A stretch of 5,276 nucleotides of DNA from Bryobacterales bacterium (GCA_009697495.1 SHUN01000267.1:1-5276), one strand, 5' to 3'. Counted from the first letter of the stretch, positions 1-5,232 are shown. A program made the numbers and translations. The notes: a model not told the origin generated them from the sequence alone.

Positions 1-149
1 ATGGCGCCCTTGCTGAACTTCGCCGCCATTTTCATCATGGCCATCATGGATCCGCCGGTCATCCGCGAGCTCTGGTCATACCGGAAATCGGCCAATGTAA
101 AGGGCGCGCAAAGCGCCAACAGCAGCCCAATTGTTTGCAGACGTTTCAT
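1..149 (-). CDS. Secreted protein of unknown function, 5' end only
   Basis: Reading the minus strand from an ATG at 149-147 gives 49 codons that stay open to the window edge, so only the N-terminus is seen. It begins with K-R, then a hydrophobic stretch (about residues 7-19, rich in L, A and I) ending T-L-A before D21. This is a good signal peptide for signal peptidase I with cleavage after A20, so the product is probably exported. The mature part opens D-F-R-Y and then has a Met-rich segment (residues 30-41, six Met) of the type T-G-G-S-M-M. A GGAG sequence lies 9 nt upstream of the ATG, the best ribosome binding site in the window. An in-frame GTG directly before the ATG (152-150) could be the start instead. 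It is transcribed divergently from the PH-domain gene. I do not recognise the family; the start and signal peptide are secure, the function is not. Confidence 0.7.
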   Translation of the reverse strand, partial: MKRLQTIGLLLALCAPFTLADFRYDQSSRMTGGSMMAMMKMAAKFSKGA

Positions 150-166
150 CACGAGAAGCTCCTAGG

Positions 167-195
167 TTCATCATACGGCAAGAGTCCTGTACAAT
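167..195 (+). promoter_or_regulatory. Candidate promoter for the PH-domain/dehydrogenase cluster
   Basis: TACAAT at 190-195 matches the -10 consensus at 5 of 6 positions. TTCATC at 167-172, 17 nt upstream, is a poor -35 (3 of 6). Transcription would start near 202, giving a leader of about 30 nt before the ATG at 234, which has no Shine-Dalgarno site. It is placed correctly to drive the whole downstream cluster. No operator-like inverted repeat is evident. Confidence 0.35.
170..175 (-). promoter_or_regulatory. Candidate -10 element for the divergent secreted-protein gene
   Basis: On the minus strand TATGAT (175 to 170) matches the -10 consensus at 5 of 6 positions and lies about 20 nt before the start codon at 149. 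No good -35 is present at 16-18 nt spacing. It overlaps the candidate plus-strand promoter region, so the two divergent genes might compete for polymerase. Confidence 0.3.
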
Positions 196-233
196 AACGC
201 GTATTCCCCCATCGTTTCCATCAAACTATTTAC

Positions 234-686
234 ATGGCCGATCTCGTCATCCGCCCCTCCATCAAGGGCATCATTCTCTGGTACGTCCTCAGCGTTTTTC
301 TGCTGATTGGCATCGTGGTCTTCTTGCAGACCCGCGGCTTCCAACCCGTCGAACTCTGGGCACTGCTCGTCTTCCCGCTGGCCATCGATCTATGGGCCGC
401 CCTAAAACACATCCGGCTCAACTCCCGCAGCCTCACGCTGCACGGGGACATTCTTCGTTACGAAGACGGACTCATCAGCAAAACCCAGCGCAATATCATC
501 CTCGACAAAATCAGCGACGTCAACGTCGCCCAGTCCATAGGCCAGCGGCTCGTCGGCGTCGGCGACCTCTCCGTCGAAGCCATGGGCGAATCCGGCAACA
601 TTACTCTTGAAAACGTGGACCGCCCCCGTCAGGCCGCCGACGCGATCCTCGACGCCATGCGCCAGTCCCGCAAATCCAATCGATAA
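234..686 (+). CDS. Membrane-anchored bacterial PH-domain protein (bPH_2/DUF304 type)
   Basis: The 150-residue product has two hydrophobic segments (about residues 11-31 and 41-58) separated by a short polar loop, then a soluble domain from about 64 to 143. The soluble part has the bacterial pleckstrin-homology (YdbT-like) pattern: S-L-T-L-H-G-D-I-L-R-Y, then the I-L-D-K-I-S-D-V strand, Q-S-I-G-Q-R-L-V-G-V-G-D-L, and a final helix D-R-P-R-Q-A-A-D-A-I. Family members usually sit in the inner membrane with the PH domain in the cytoplasm; ligands are mostly unknown. The ATG at 234 has no Shine-Dalgarno site, but no better in-frame start lies upstream and the protein begins properly before the first membrane segment. 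It is the first gene of the cluster, and the dehydrogenase starts 6 nt after its stop. Its role in this context is not clear. Confidence 0.85.
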   Translation: MADLVIRPSIKGIILWYVLSVFLLIGIVVFLQTRGFQPVELWALLVFPLAIDLWAALKHIRLNSRSLTLHGDILRYEDGLISKTQRNIILDKISDVNVAQSIGQRLVGVGDLSVEAMGESGNITLENVDRPRQAADAILDAMRQSRKSNR

Positions 687-692
687 AAACTT

Positions 693-1448
693 ATGAGCGA
701 ATTCTTAAAAGGCAAAACCGCCGTCATCACCGGAGGCAGCCGCGGCCTCGGAAAGGCCATGGCGCTCGCCCTTGCCGCTGAAGGCGTCAACATCGCCCTC
801 GCGGCGCGCGACGAAGCAGCCATGGCCGATGTCGCCCAACTCATTGAAGCCGCCGGCGCGCAAGCTGCCTGCTTCAAAACAGACGTCACTGACGAAGCCG
901 CCGTCGCCAAACTTGGCGAAGATGTCATCGCCCGTTTCGGCGGCGTCGATATTCTCATCAACAACGCCGGCATCAATATCCGCAAACCGGTGCATGAGTT
1001 CACGCTCGAAGAATGGCGCCTCGTCAACGACACGAACGTCACCAGCGTCTTCCTGCTCTGCCGCGCGTTCGTCCCCTGGATGAAGGGCAAAGGCTACGGC
1101 CGCATCGTGAACATGACATCCATCATGAGCCACGTTTCGCTCCCCGGCCGCACGGCGTATTCGACATCCAAAGCCGCCCTGCTGGGCTTCACGCGCGCCT
1201 TAGCGCTTGAACTCGCCAGCGAAGGCGTCACCGTCGTCGGCATCAGCCCTGGGCCATTCGCCACTGAAATGAACCTGCCGCTGATGAACAACCCCGAGGC
1301 CAACGCCAAGTTCCTTTCCAGCATCCCCGTTGGCCGCTGGGGCAAGGTGGAGGAGATCGGCCAACTCGCGCGCTATATCTGTTCCGAGGACGCCGGTTTC
1401 ATCACCGGGACGGACATTCTCATCGATGGCGGGTGGTGCGCCCAATGA
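693..1448 (+). CDS. Classical short-chain dehydrogenase/reductase, sugar-acid type
   Basis: The 251-residue length is standard for a classical SDR. The cofactor motif T-G-G-S-R-G-L-G is at residues 13-20, D64-V65 follows the third strand, and N-N-A-G is at 90-93. The catalytic tetrad is N115, S143, Y156 and K160 (Y-S-T-S-K). The C-terminus has I-S-P-G-P (PG motif) and ends T-G-T-D-I-L-I-D-G-G-W, as is usual in the family. R17 and R39 at the end of the second strand, with no acidic residue there, favour NADP(H) over NAD(H); this is inference. The segment G-I-N-I-R-K-P-V resembles gluconate 5-dehydrogenase and 2-deoxy-D-gluconate 3-dehydrogenase (KduD) relatives, so a sugar or sugar-acid keto/hydroxy conversion in the cytosol is the best guess. 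A FabG-like role is possible but less likely given the neighbours. Its TGA overlaps the next ATG (ATGA). Confidence 0.92.
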   Translation: MSEFLKGKTAVITGGSRGLGKAMALALAAEGVNIALAARDEAAMADVAQLIEAAGAQAACFKTDVTDEAAVAKLGEDVIARFGGVDILINNAGINIRKPVHEFTLEEWRLVNDTNVTSVFLLCRAFVPWMKGKGYGRIVNMTSIMSHVSLPGRTAYSTSKAALLGFTRALALELASEGVTVVGISPGPFATEMNLPLMNNPEANAKFLSSIPVGRWGKVEEIGQLARYICSEDAGFITGTDILIDGGWCAQ

Positions 1449-2386
1449 AATACCTGCCGATCTTTCTGGCGTGCCTTGCCCTCGCCGGCTGCCAGAAAAC
1501 CACCAAACGTGTCATCGCCGTCGTTCCCAAAGCAACGTCACATTTCTTCTGGCTCTCTGTCCAAGCCGGCGCGCTCGCCGCGGGCGAAGAGTATGGCGTC
1601 CAAATCGAATGGAACGGCGCCGCGTCGGAAACCGAATATCCACGCCAGATCCAGATCGTCGACAGCTTCATCTCCCGCCGCGTCGACGGCATCGCTCTCG
1701 CCCCCACGGAACGCAAGGCCCTCGTCGGCGCCGTTGACCGCGCAGCGAAAGCCGGCATTCCGCTAACGATTTTCGACTCCGGCATCGACTCGGAAAACTT
1801 CATGAGTTTCCTCGCCACCAACAACTATGAAGGCGGTCAGATGGCCGGGCGCGCGCTGGCCCGTTTGCTGAACGGCAACGGCAAAGTCGCCATGGTGCTG
1901 CACGCTCCGGGCAGCGGTTCCACGATGGACCGCGAACGCGGCTTCGAAGATGTCATCAAAGCCGAATTCCCCGGCATTACGATTGTCGCCACGCAATTCG
2001 GTCTGTCGGATCGCTCCAAAGCCATGGCCGCCACGGAGAACATTCTCACCGCGCACCCCGCATTGGACGGCCTCTTCGCTTCGTCGGAGCCGTCGAGTAT
2101 GGGCGCATCGCTGGCGTTAAAGTCCCGTTCGCTGGGCGGAAAAGTGCATCTCGTCGCGTTCGATTCGAGCGACGGCATGGTGGACGATCTCAAAGCCGGC
2201 GTCATCGCCGCCATGGTCGTCCAGGACCCCTACCGCATGGGGCACGACGCGGTGAAAACCATCGTCGACAAGCTCAACGGACAGACGCCGCCCAAGCGCA
2301 TCGATCTCAGCGCCCGCGTCATCACCAAAGGCGATCTGGATAAAATGGAAGTGCAGCGTCTGCTCGTACCCATCGTAAAAAAGTAA
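1445..2386 (+). CDS. RbsB-like sugar-binding lipoprotein (ABC substrate-binding type)
   Basis: The 313-residue protein starts with a lipoprotein signal: K2, a hydrophobic core, and lipobox L-A-G-C with C16 as the lipidated residue and Q17 after it, predicting outward attachment to a membrane. The rest is a two-lobe periplasmic binding protein of the ribose/galactose class (Peripla_BP_4). Ligand-site features in order are S-H-F-F-W (32-36), I-F-D-S-G with D111, M-D-R-E-R-G-F (161-167), F-A-S-S-E-P (211-216), V-A-F-D with D240, and V-V-Q-D with Q260. These line up with known RbsB ligand contacts. An in-frame GTG at 1433 would put M-V-R-P before the signal, but the ATG at 1445 overlaps the SDR stop as ATGA and gives a clean lipoprotein signal, so it is preferred. 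No ABC permease or ATPase gene is in the window, so it may serve a distant transporter or act as a sensor. Confidence 0.9.
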   Translation: MKYLPIFLACLALAGCQKTTKRVIAVVPKATSHFFWLSVQAGALAAGEEYGVQIEWNGAASETEYPRQIQIVDSFISRRVDGIALAPTERKALVGAVDRAAKAGIPLTIFDSGIDSENFMSFLATNNYEGGQMAGRALARLLNGNGKVAMVLHAPGSGSTMDRERGFEDVIKAEFPGITIVATQFGLSDRSKAMAATENILTAHPALDGLFASSEPSSMGASLALKSRSLGGKVHLVAFDSSDGMVDDLKAGVIAAMVVQDPYRMGHDAVKTIVDKLNGQTPPKRIDLSARVITKGDLDKMEVQRLLVPIVKK

Positions 2387-2835
2387 TGACAGCCATTCCC
2401 GAATCCATTCAAAACGCCGCGTCACTCGACGAAGCCTTAAACCAGACATTGAAGCAATTCGCCGCCGACAGCGGGACCATTCATCTTCTGGACGCCGCCG
2501 CCGGCCTGCTGCATTTGAAGGCCGCCAGCGCCGGTATCCCGGAGTTCGTTCTGCAAACCGTGCGCACCGTCCCGGTAGGGAAGGGAATGGCCGGGCTCGC
2601 CGTCGAGCGCGCCTCACCCGTCACCGCCTGCAACATGCAAACCGACGTTTCCGGCGATGTCCGGCCCGGCGCGAAGTTAACGGGGCTCGAAGGAGCCATC
2701 GTCGTCCCGATGCTGCAGCAAGGCCGCGCCGCCGGTGCCCTCGGCATCGCCAATCGCGCCGAGCGCACGTTCACCGATGACGAACAGCAACTCCTTCTAG
2801 CCATCGGCGAGCATCTGGCGGCCAAGCATGGCTGA
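2386..2835 (+). CDS. Stand-alone GAF-domain protein
   Basis: The 149-residue product is almost entirely one GAF domain (about residues 14-146). Visible signatures are the S-G-T-I-H-L-L-D strand (29-36), L-L-H-L-K-A-A-S-A-G-I (41-51), V-P-V-G-K-G-M-A-G-L-A-V (62-73), S-P-V-T-A-C-N (77-83), and G-A-I-V-V-P-M-L followed by G-A-L-G-I-A-N with the closing F-T-D-D-E-Q-Q-L-L helix (129-137). GAF domains bind small ligands or act as redox or dimer sensors. There is no kinase, cyclase or helix-turn-helix part, so it has no obvious output of its own. Only one cysteine (C82) is present, which argues against free-methionine-(R)-sulfoxide reductase, a GAF enzyme with several conserved cysteines. The start codon overlaps the stop of the binding-protein gene by 1 nt (TAATG) and the 3' end overlaps the next gene by 8 nt, so its synthesis is tied to both. 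Confidence 0.88.
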   Translation: MTAIPESIQNAASLDEALNQTLKQFAADSGTIHLLDAAAGLLHLKAASAGIPEFVLQTVRTVPVGKGMAGLAVERASPVTACNMQTDVSGDVRPGAKLTGLEGAIVVPMLQQGRAAGALGIANRAERTFTDDEQQLLLAIGEHLAAKHG

Positions 2836-3898
2836 TCCATTCTATGTCGTCGAACACAAGGCCCTCGAAGCCTTCGCCCAGCAACTTCTGGAAGGCGCGG
2901 GGGTCGCTCCGCACCGCGCCGCGCTGGTCGCGTCGAACTTGATATTCGGCAACCTCCGCGGCGTTGATTCCCACGGGATGCAGTTGCTCCCCTACTACGT
3001 CGAGCAACTCAACAGCGGCCTGATCGACGGCGCGCAGGACGGCGCTCCCATCAACGAATCCGGGGCAACGATGCTGTATAACGCGGCCAACGGCCTCGGC
3101 GCGGTGACTTCGGACATCTGCTGCGGCCATGCCATCCGTCTGGCCAAAGCCAACGGCATCGCCTTCGTCGTCGCCCGCGATGCTAACCATTTCGGCGCCG
3201 CCGCCTACTGGGGCCGCCGCATCTCTCGCGAAGGCCTGATCGGCTTCGCTTTCTGCAACGCTTCGCCAATCGTTCCCCCATTCCAAGCCAAGGAAGCGCG
3301 CCTCGGCACCAACCCCATTTGCATGTCCGTTCCCGGCCCCGCAGACACAAGTTGGCTGCTCGACATGGCCACCACCACCGTCGCCGCCAACCGCATTTTC
3401 AAGGCCTACCACAACAAGCAGGAAGAGATTCCCGCCGGCTGGGCCATGGATAAGGAAGGCCGTCCGACCACGAGCACCAACGAAGCCTTTAACGGCTTGG
3501 TGATGCCGCTCGGCGGGTATAAGGGGACGGGCCTCGCGGTGATGGTGGAGATTCTCTGCGCCATCCTCGGCGGCGGCGCCATGAGCACCGAAGTCGGCGG
3601 GCTGCGCGTGAAGGATCGGCCAATGGGAGTGAGCCATTCGTTCCTCGCCATCGACCCCGCCCGCTTCACCGGAGCCGCCGAGTTCGACACCCGCATGGAC
3701 AAGCTAACCAACTATCTCCACAGCGCAGCGCCCGGTGCTGGTTTCGACGAAGTGCTGATCGCCGGCGAACCCGAATCCCGCTTCGAGAAAGCGCGTGCCG
3801 AAAACGGTATCCCGTTAGGCCCCGGCGAATGGCAGCGCCTGCTCGATTGGGCCGGCAAGTTCAACATCGCTCCGCCGGCCTCCAACCACAATGCCTAG
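2828..3898 (+). CDS. Ldh_2 family (malate/L-lactate dehydrogenase-like) oxidoreductase
   Basis: The 356-residue length and fold pattern match the Ldh_2 family (malate/L-lactate/ureidoglycolate dehydrogenases, YiaK, YbiC), NAD(P)-dependent enzymes with a non-Rossmann fold that interconvert 2-hydroxy and 2-keto acids in the cytosol. Seen are R-G-V-D-S-H-G (44-50, H49), N-H-F-G (120-123, H121), F-G/L-G-T-N-P type cofactor loop at 159-163, L-D-M-A-T-T (178-183), and G-G-Y-K-G (229-233, K232). After S-H-G many relatives have x-x-R-L-P-R-Y; here the sequence is M-Q-L-L-P-Y-Y, so the usual arginine is replaced by L53. As I recall it, E. coli YbiC (HcxB) also lacks this arginine, so the enzyme may belong to that branch and not to true malate dehydrogenases. 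The exact substrate is unknown. The ATG overlaps the GAF gene by 8 nt; a weak GGCGG precedes it. The antitoxin ATG overlaps its stop by 8 nt. Confidence 0.92.
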   Translation: MADPFYVVEHKALEAFAQQLLEGAGVAPHRAALVASNLIFGNLRGVDSHGMQLLPYYVEQLNSGLIDGAQDGAPINESGATMLYNAANGLGAVTSDICCGHAIRLAKANGIAFVVARDANHFGAAAYWGRRISREGLIGFAFCNASPIVPPFQAKEARLGTNPICMSVPGPADTSWLLDMATTTVAANRIFKAYHNKQEEIPAGWAMDKEGRPTTSTNEAFNGLVMPLGGYKGTGLAVMVEILCAILGGGAMSTEVGGLRVKDRPMGVSHSFLAIDPARFTGAAEFDTRMDKLTNYLHSAAPGAGFDEVLIAGEPESRFEKARAENGIPLGPGEWQRLLDWAGKFNIAPPASNHNA

Positions 3899-4139
3899 AA
3901 GAAAGATCGCAATTTCGATGGACGACTCGCTCATGGAACAGGCAGACCAGGCCGCTCGCGGTGTCGGGTTGAGCCGCAGAGGCTTGATCGCCGAGGCCGT
4001 TCGGGACTTCCTTCAACGCCGTTGCCGAACCCGGATTACCTCGCAATTGAATCAGTCCTACGCGAGCGAGGCCAGCCCGGATGAGCGCCGCCTGGTCCGG
4101 AAATTTAGAACGAAACTTTCCGTCGTGGATCGTTGGTGA
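3891..4139 (+). CDS. Ribbon-helix-helix antitoxin of a MazEF-like pair
   Basis: The 82-residue protein begins with a short basic strand K-I-A-I-S-M (5-10), then D-D-S-L-M-E-Q-A-D-Q-A-A-R as helix 1, V-G-L-S-R-R-G turn (25-31), and L-I-A-E-A-V-R-D-F-L as helix 2. This is the CopG/MetJ-type DNA-binding fold, active as a dimer, where the strand would contact operator DNA. The tail (46-82) is polar and ends D-R-W, as is common in antitoxins whose C-terminus wraps the toxin. The ATG overlaps the stop of the Ldh_2 gene (ATGCCTAG), with no Shine-Dalgarno site, so it seems to depend on read-through of the metabolic operon. Its own TGA overlaps the mazF GTG (GTGA). The gene looks complete although its toxin partner is broken. 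It could still act as a repressor or neutralise a MazF encoded elsewhere; both are inference. Confidence 0.8.
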   Translation: MPRRKIAISMDDSLMEQADQAARGVGLSRRGLIAEAVRDFLQRRCRTRITSQLNQSYASEASPDERRLVRKFRTKLSVVDRW

Positions 4140-4425
4140 AAGCGATCCGCCAAGGCGACGTATATTGGCTCGACTTCGGCCCGTCCTTGGGTTCGTCGTG
4201 CAAACCGTGGTCTGCTTAACCACATCAAATATCGAACACGCCGCGGCGCCGGGAAACGTCGCGGCGAAAAGAGGCGATACCGGGCTTCCACGACCCAGCG
4301 TCGTGAATGTATCTCAAGTGTTCACCGTAGACAAAACTGAACTTGAGAACAAAGTGGGCCGCCTGCCCGCCGCGGTACTGGCGTCCGTCCTGTCAGGCCT
4401 GCGCCTCCTTCTCGAAGGCAACTAG
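4136..4425 (+). pseudogene. mazF: mazF-like endoribonuclease toxin, frameshifted and internally deleted
   Basis: A GTG overlapping the antitoxin stop opens a frame reading K-A-I-R-Q-G-D-V-Y-W-L-D-F-G, the classic MazF N-terminus, but it stops at 4217-4219 after 27 codons. In another frame, from about 4198 to the TAG at 4423-4425, the rest of MazF is clear: T-V-V-C-L-T-T-S-N, A-P-G-N-V (4246-4260), L-P-R-P-S-V-V-N-V-S-Q-V-F-T-V-D-K-T (about 4288-4341) and the final L-S-G-L-R-L-L-L-E. Intact relatives are about 105-120 residues; the two parts sum to roughly 97, so some 10-20 residues are missing besides the frameshift. The join is uncertain: the second frame also has R-P-V-L at 4177-4188, which could be what remains of the Arg-Pro strand bearing the catalytic arginine. 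MazF cuts mRNA at short sequences; this copy cannot be made as one chain without a frame change. An assembly error is a less likely alternative. Confidence 0.8.
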
Positions 4426-4433
4426 CGCCAAGG

Positions 4434-4477
4434 CTACTTCAACCCCTCCGCCCAGTTCAGCACCAAATGAATCCCCG
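4434..4477. repeat. Direct repeat, left copy
   Basis: These 44 bases match 5233-5276 at 43 positions. The one difference (G at 4455, A at 5254) is synonymous, AAC versus AAT for Asn, in the kinase C-terminal reading frame. The match begins exactly at the stop codon of the kinase reading frame; looser similarity (TAG-C/T-GCCA..GG) extends leftwards to the stop codon of the preceding toxin gene in both places. Confidence 0.95.
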
Positions 4478-4631
4478 GCTGCTCCGCGCCATCCTCCGCC
4501 ACCGGCTCCGCAATCAGGAATCGCTGCCAGTCCCCGTCGCGATTCAGCTTCAAATCGCTCCCACGGCACACCGCCCCCATGCCGCCTTCGCCGGTGATCC
4601 GGTAATGGGCGATCTGTGTTGGCGCGCTCAT
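4434..4631 (-). pseudogene. Remnant of a Ser/Thr protein kinase gene with a large in-frame deletion
   Basis: This 65-codon minus-strand ORF starts with the N-terminus of a PknB-type kinase: I-A-H-Y-R-I-T-G followed by the glycine-rich ATP loop G-E-G-G-M-G-A-V (14-21) and S-D-L-K-L-N-R-D (25-32). In complete kinases a V-A-I-K strand with the ATP-binding lysine follows. Here the sequence jumps at about residue 32-34 (near 4535) to W-Q-R-F-L-I-A-E-P and ends I-H-L-V-L-N-W-A-E-G-L-K, which resembles the extreme C-terminus of acidobacterial kinases carrying a TolB/PD40-like propeller. Catalytic loop, DFG motif and propeller are all absent, as is a K-L-G expected just before the glycine loop. The frame stays open, so a small peptide could be made, but it cannot be a kinase. 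It converges with the mazF remnant, 8 nt away. The same C-terminus recurs at the right end of the window. Confidence 0.75.
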
Positions 4632-4642
4632 AGGGCTAGATC

Positions 4643-4648
4643 ATTGTA
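4643..4648 (-). promoter_or_regulatory. Candidate -10 element of the kinase remnant, near-leaderless
   Basis: On the minus strand TACAAT (4648 to 4643) lies 11 nt before the ATG at 4631-4629. If used, transcription would start only about 4-5 nt before the ATG, which is close to a leaderless message; there is no Shine-Dalgarno site. A TTGGGA 15 nt upstream is the best -35 available and is weak. The same hexamer is the candidate -10 at 190-195 on the plus strand. Confidence 0.35.
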
Positions 4649-4670
4649 TCCTGGCAGACCCACTCCCAAT

Positions 4671-4674
4671 GAGG
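4671..4674 (+). promoter_or_regulatory. Ribosome binding site deciding the DUF433 gene start
   Basis: GAGG lies 12 nt before the ATG at 4687, a little far but usable. It overlaps the earlier in-frame ATG at 4669-4671, which has no such site upstream. This supports 4687 as the true start. Confidence 0.4.
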
Positions 4675-4686
4675 CACACTCTAAGT

Positions 4687-4893
4687 ATGGAGTCCGTTAT
4701 CGTTCGCGATTCTGGCATCATGTCCGGGGAACCGGTTTTTCGGGGCACGCGCGTACTCGCGCGCACGCTGTTCGACTATCTCGAGGCGGGCCACAGTCTC
4801 GAACGATTCCTTGCCGGCTTCCCAGCCATCAGCCGTGAAACCGCGTTGCTGGCATTGGAAGAAGCGAAGGAATCCCTGTTCGCCGCCCACTAA
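4687..4893 (+). CDS. DUF433 family antitoxin
   Basis: The 68-residue product has the DUF433 signature: V-R-D-S-G-I-M-S-G-E-P-V-F-R-G-T-R-V (6-23), L-F-D-Y-L-E-A-G-H-S (28-37), F-L-A-G-F-P-A-I-S-R-E (41-51) and a final helix A-L-L-A-L-E-E-A-K. Family proteins are small winged-helix-like DNA-binding antitoxins usually paired with a DUF5615 protein, as here: the next ATG follows its TAA directly, with no gap. An upstream in-frame ATG at 4669 would add M-R-H-T-L-S, but family members typically begin just a few residues before the V-x-D motif, and the GAGG site fits the later start. It probably represses its own operon. No clear plus-strand promoter could be chosen; transcription would begin in the region that also carries the divergent kinase-remnant promoter. 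The gene appears complete. Confidence 0.88.
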   Translation: MESVIVRDSGIMSGEPVFRGTRVLARTLFDYLEAGHSLERFLAGFPAISRETALLALEEAKESLFAAH

Positions 4894-5220
4894 ATGCGCA
4901 TTCTGCTCGACGAGTGCATTGACGAAGGCCTCCGCCACTACTTCATCGGCCACGACTGCCAGACGTGCCGCTACGCAAACCTGCGAGAACTAGACAATGG
5001 CCGCCTGTTGACCGCTGCCGAAGGCGCGGGTTTCCAGGTCCTCGTCACCGTCGACAAGAACATGGCGTATCAGCGGAATCTGCAGGATCGCGCCATAGCG
5101 GTGGTAACTCTGGACCCGGGTTCAACCAACCTGGACGACCTCGTCGTACTCATGCCCGATGTACTCGTCGCGCTGGAAAGTCTAGCCCCTGGAGTTATCG
5201 TTCGGATCGCCGGGAAGTAG
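4894..5220 (+). CDS. DUF5615 PIN-like toxin
   Basis: The 108-residue protein begins M-R-I-L-L-D-E-C (D6, E7), followed by G-H-D-C-Q-T (19-24), L-D-N-G-R-L-L-T-A-A-E (33-43), V-L-V-T-V-D-K-N (49-56, D54), Y-Q-R-N-L (59-63), I-A-V-V-T-L (68-73) and a closing amphipathic region ending V-I-V-R-I. This is the DUF5615 pattern (PIN/Mut7-C-like fold), in which the conserved acidic residues are thought to bind metal for RNA cleavage. The family is usually the toxin half of a pair with DUF433. All conserved acidic positions I would expect are present, so unlike the nearby mazF it looks intact. The start follows the antitoxin stop directly and lacks a Shine-Dalgarno site, so coupling to the antitoxin is expected. 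It converges with the partial kinase gene, 12 nt away. Confidence 0.88.
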   Translation: MRILLDECIDEGLRHYFIGHDCQTCRYANLRELDNGRLLTAAEGAGFQVLVTVDKNMAYQRNLQDRAIAVVTLDPGSTNLDDLVVLMPDVLVALESLAPGVIVRIAGK

Positions 5221-5232
5221 TGCCAGGAGAAT

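Larger units (their letters stand above)
234..3898 (+). other. Probable five-gene operon (PH - SDR - binding protein - GAF - Ldh_2)
   Basis: All five genes are on one strand with junctions of +6, -4 (ATGA), -1 (TAATG) and -8 nt. Apart from a loose G-rich stretch before the binding-protein start and a weak GGCGG before the last gene, the internal starts have no Shine-Dalgarno site, which fits translation by re-initiation from the preceding gene. Content suggests handling of a sugar or sugar acid. The antitoxin gene continues the chain with another 8-nt overlap, so the transcript may run to about 4425. No terminator hairpin with a T-tract was seen after 3898 or 4425. Confidence 0.75.

Noticed and set aside
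131..610. 159-codon plus-strand ORF overlapping the divergent promoter region and the PH-domain gene
   Set aside because: Its product is Arg/Pro/His-rich with no domain pattern and it overlaps a well-supported gene in another frame; typical GC-rich shadow.
1433..1444. Upstream GTG start for the binding lipoprotein
   Set aside because: Would add M-V-R-P ahead of a normal lipoprotein signal; the ATG at 1445 gives the usual ATGA overlap.
2117..2617. 166-codon minus-strand ORF across the binding-protein and GAF gene junction
   Set aside because: Arg-rich composition and no motif; antisense shadow of two supported genes.
2771..3637. 288-codon minus-strand ORF opposite the Ldh_2 gene
   Set aside because: Long antisense frames are expected in high-GC coding DNA; the product is Gly/Ala/His-rich without recognisable motifs, while the opposite strand encodes a clear enzyme.
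4190..4219. Programmed frameshift in mazF instead of decay
   Set aside because: No slippery heptamer is seen at the junction, and residues appear to be missing as well as the frame changed, which fits deletion better.
4669..4686. Upstream ATG start for the DUF433 gene
   Set aside because: No ribosome binding site precedes it and the extra six residues do not fit the family; GAGG at 4671-4674 serves the ATG at 4687.
4467..4838. 123-codon plus-strand ORF across the kinase remnant and DUF433 gene
   Set aside because: Arg/His/Pro-rich with no motif; it overlaps supported genes on both strands.
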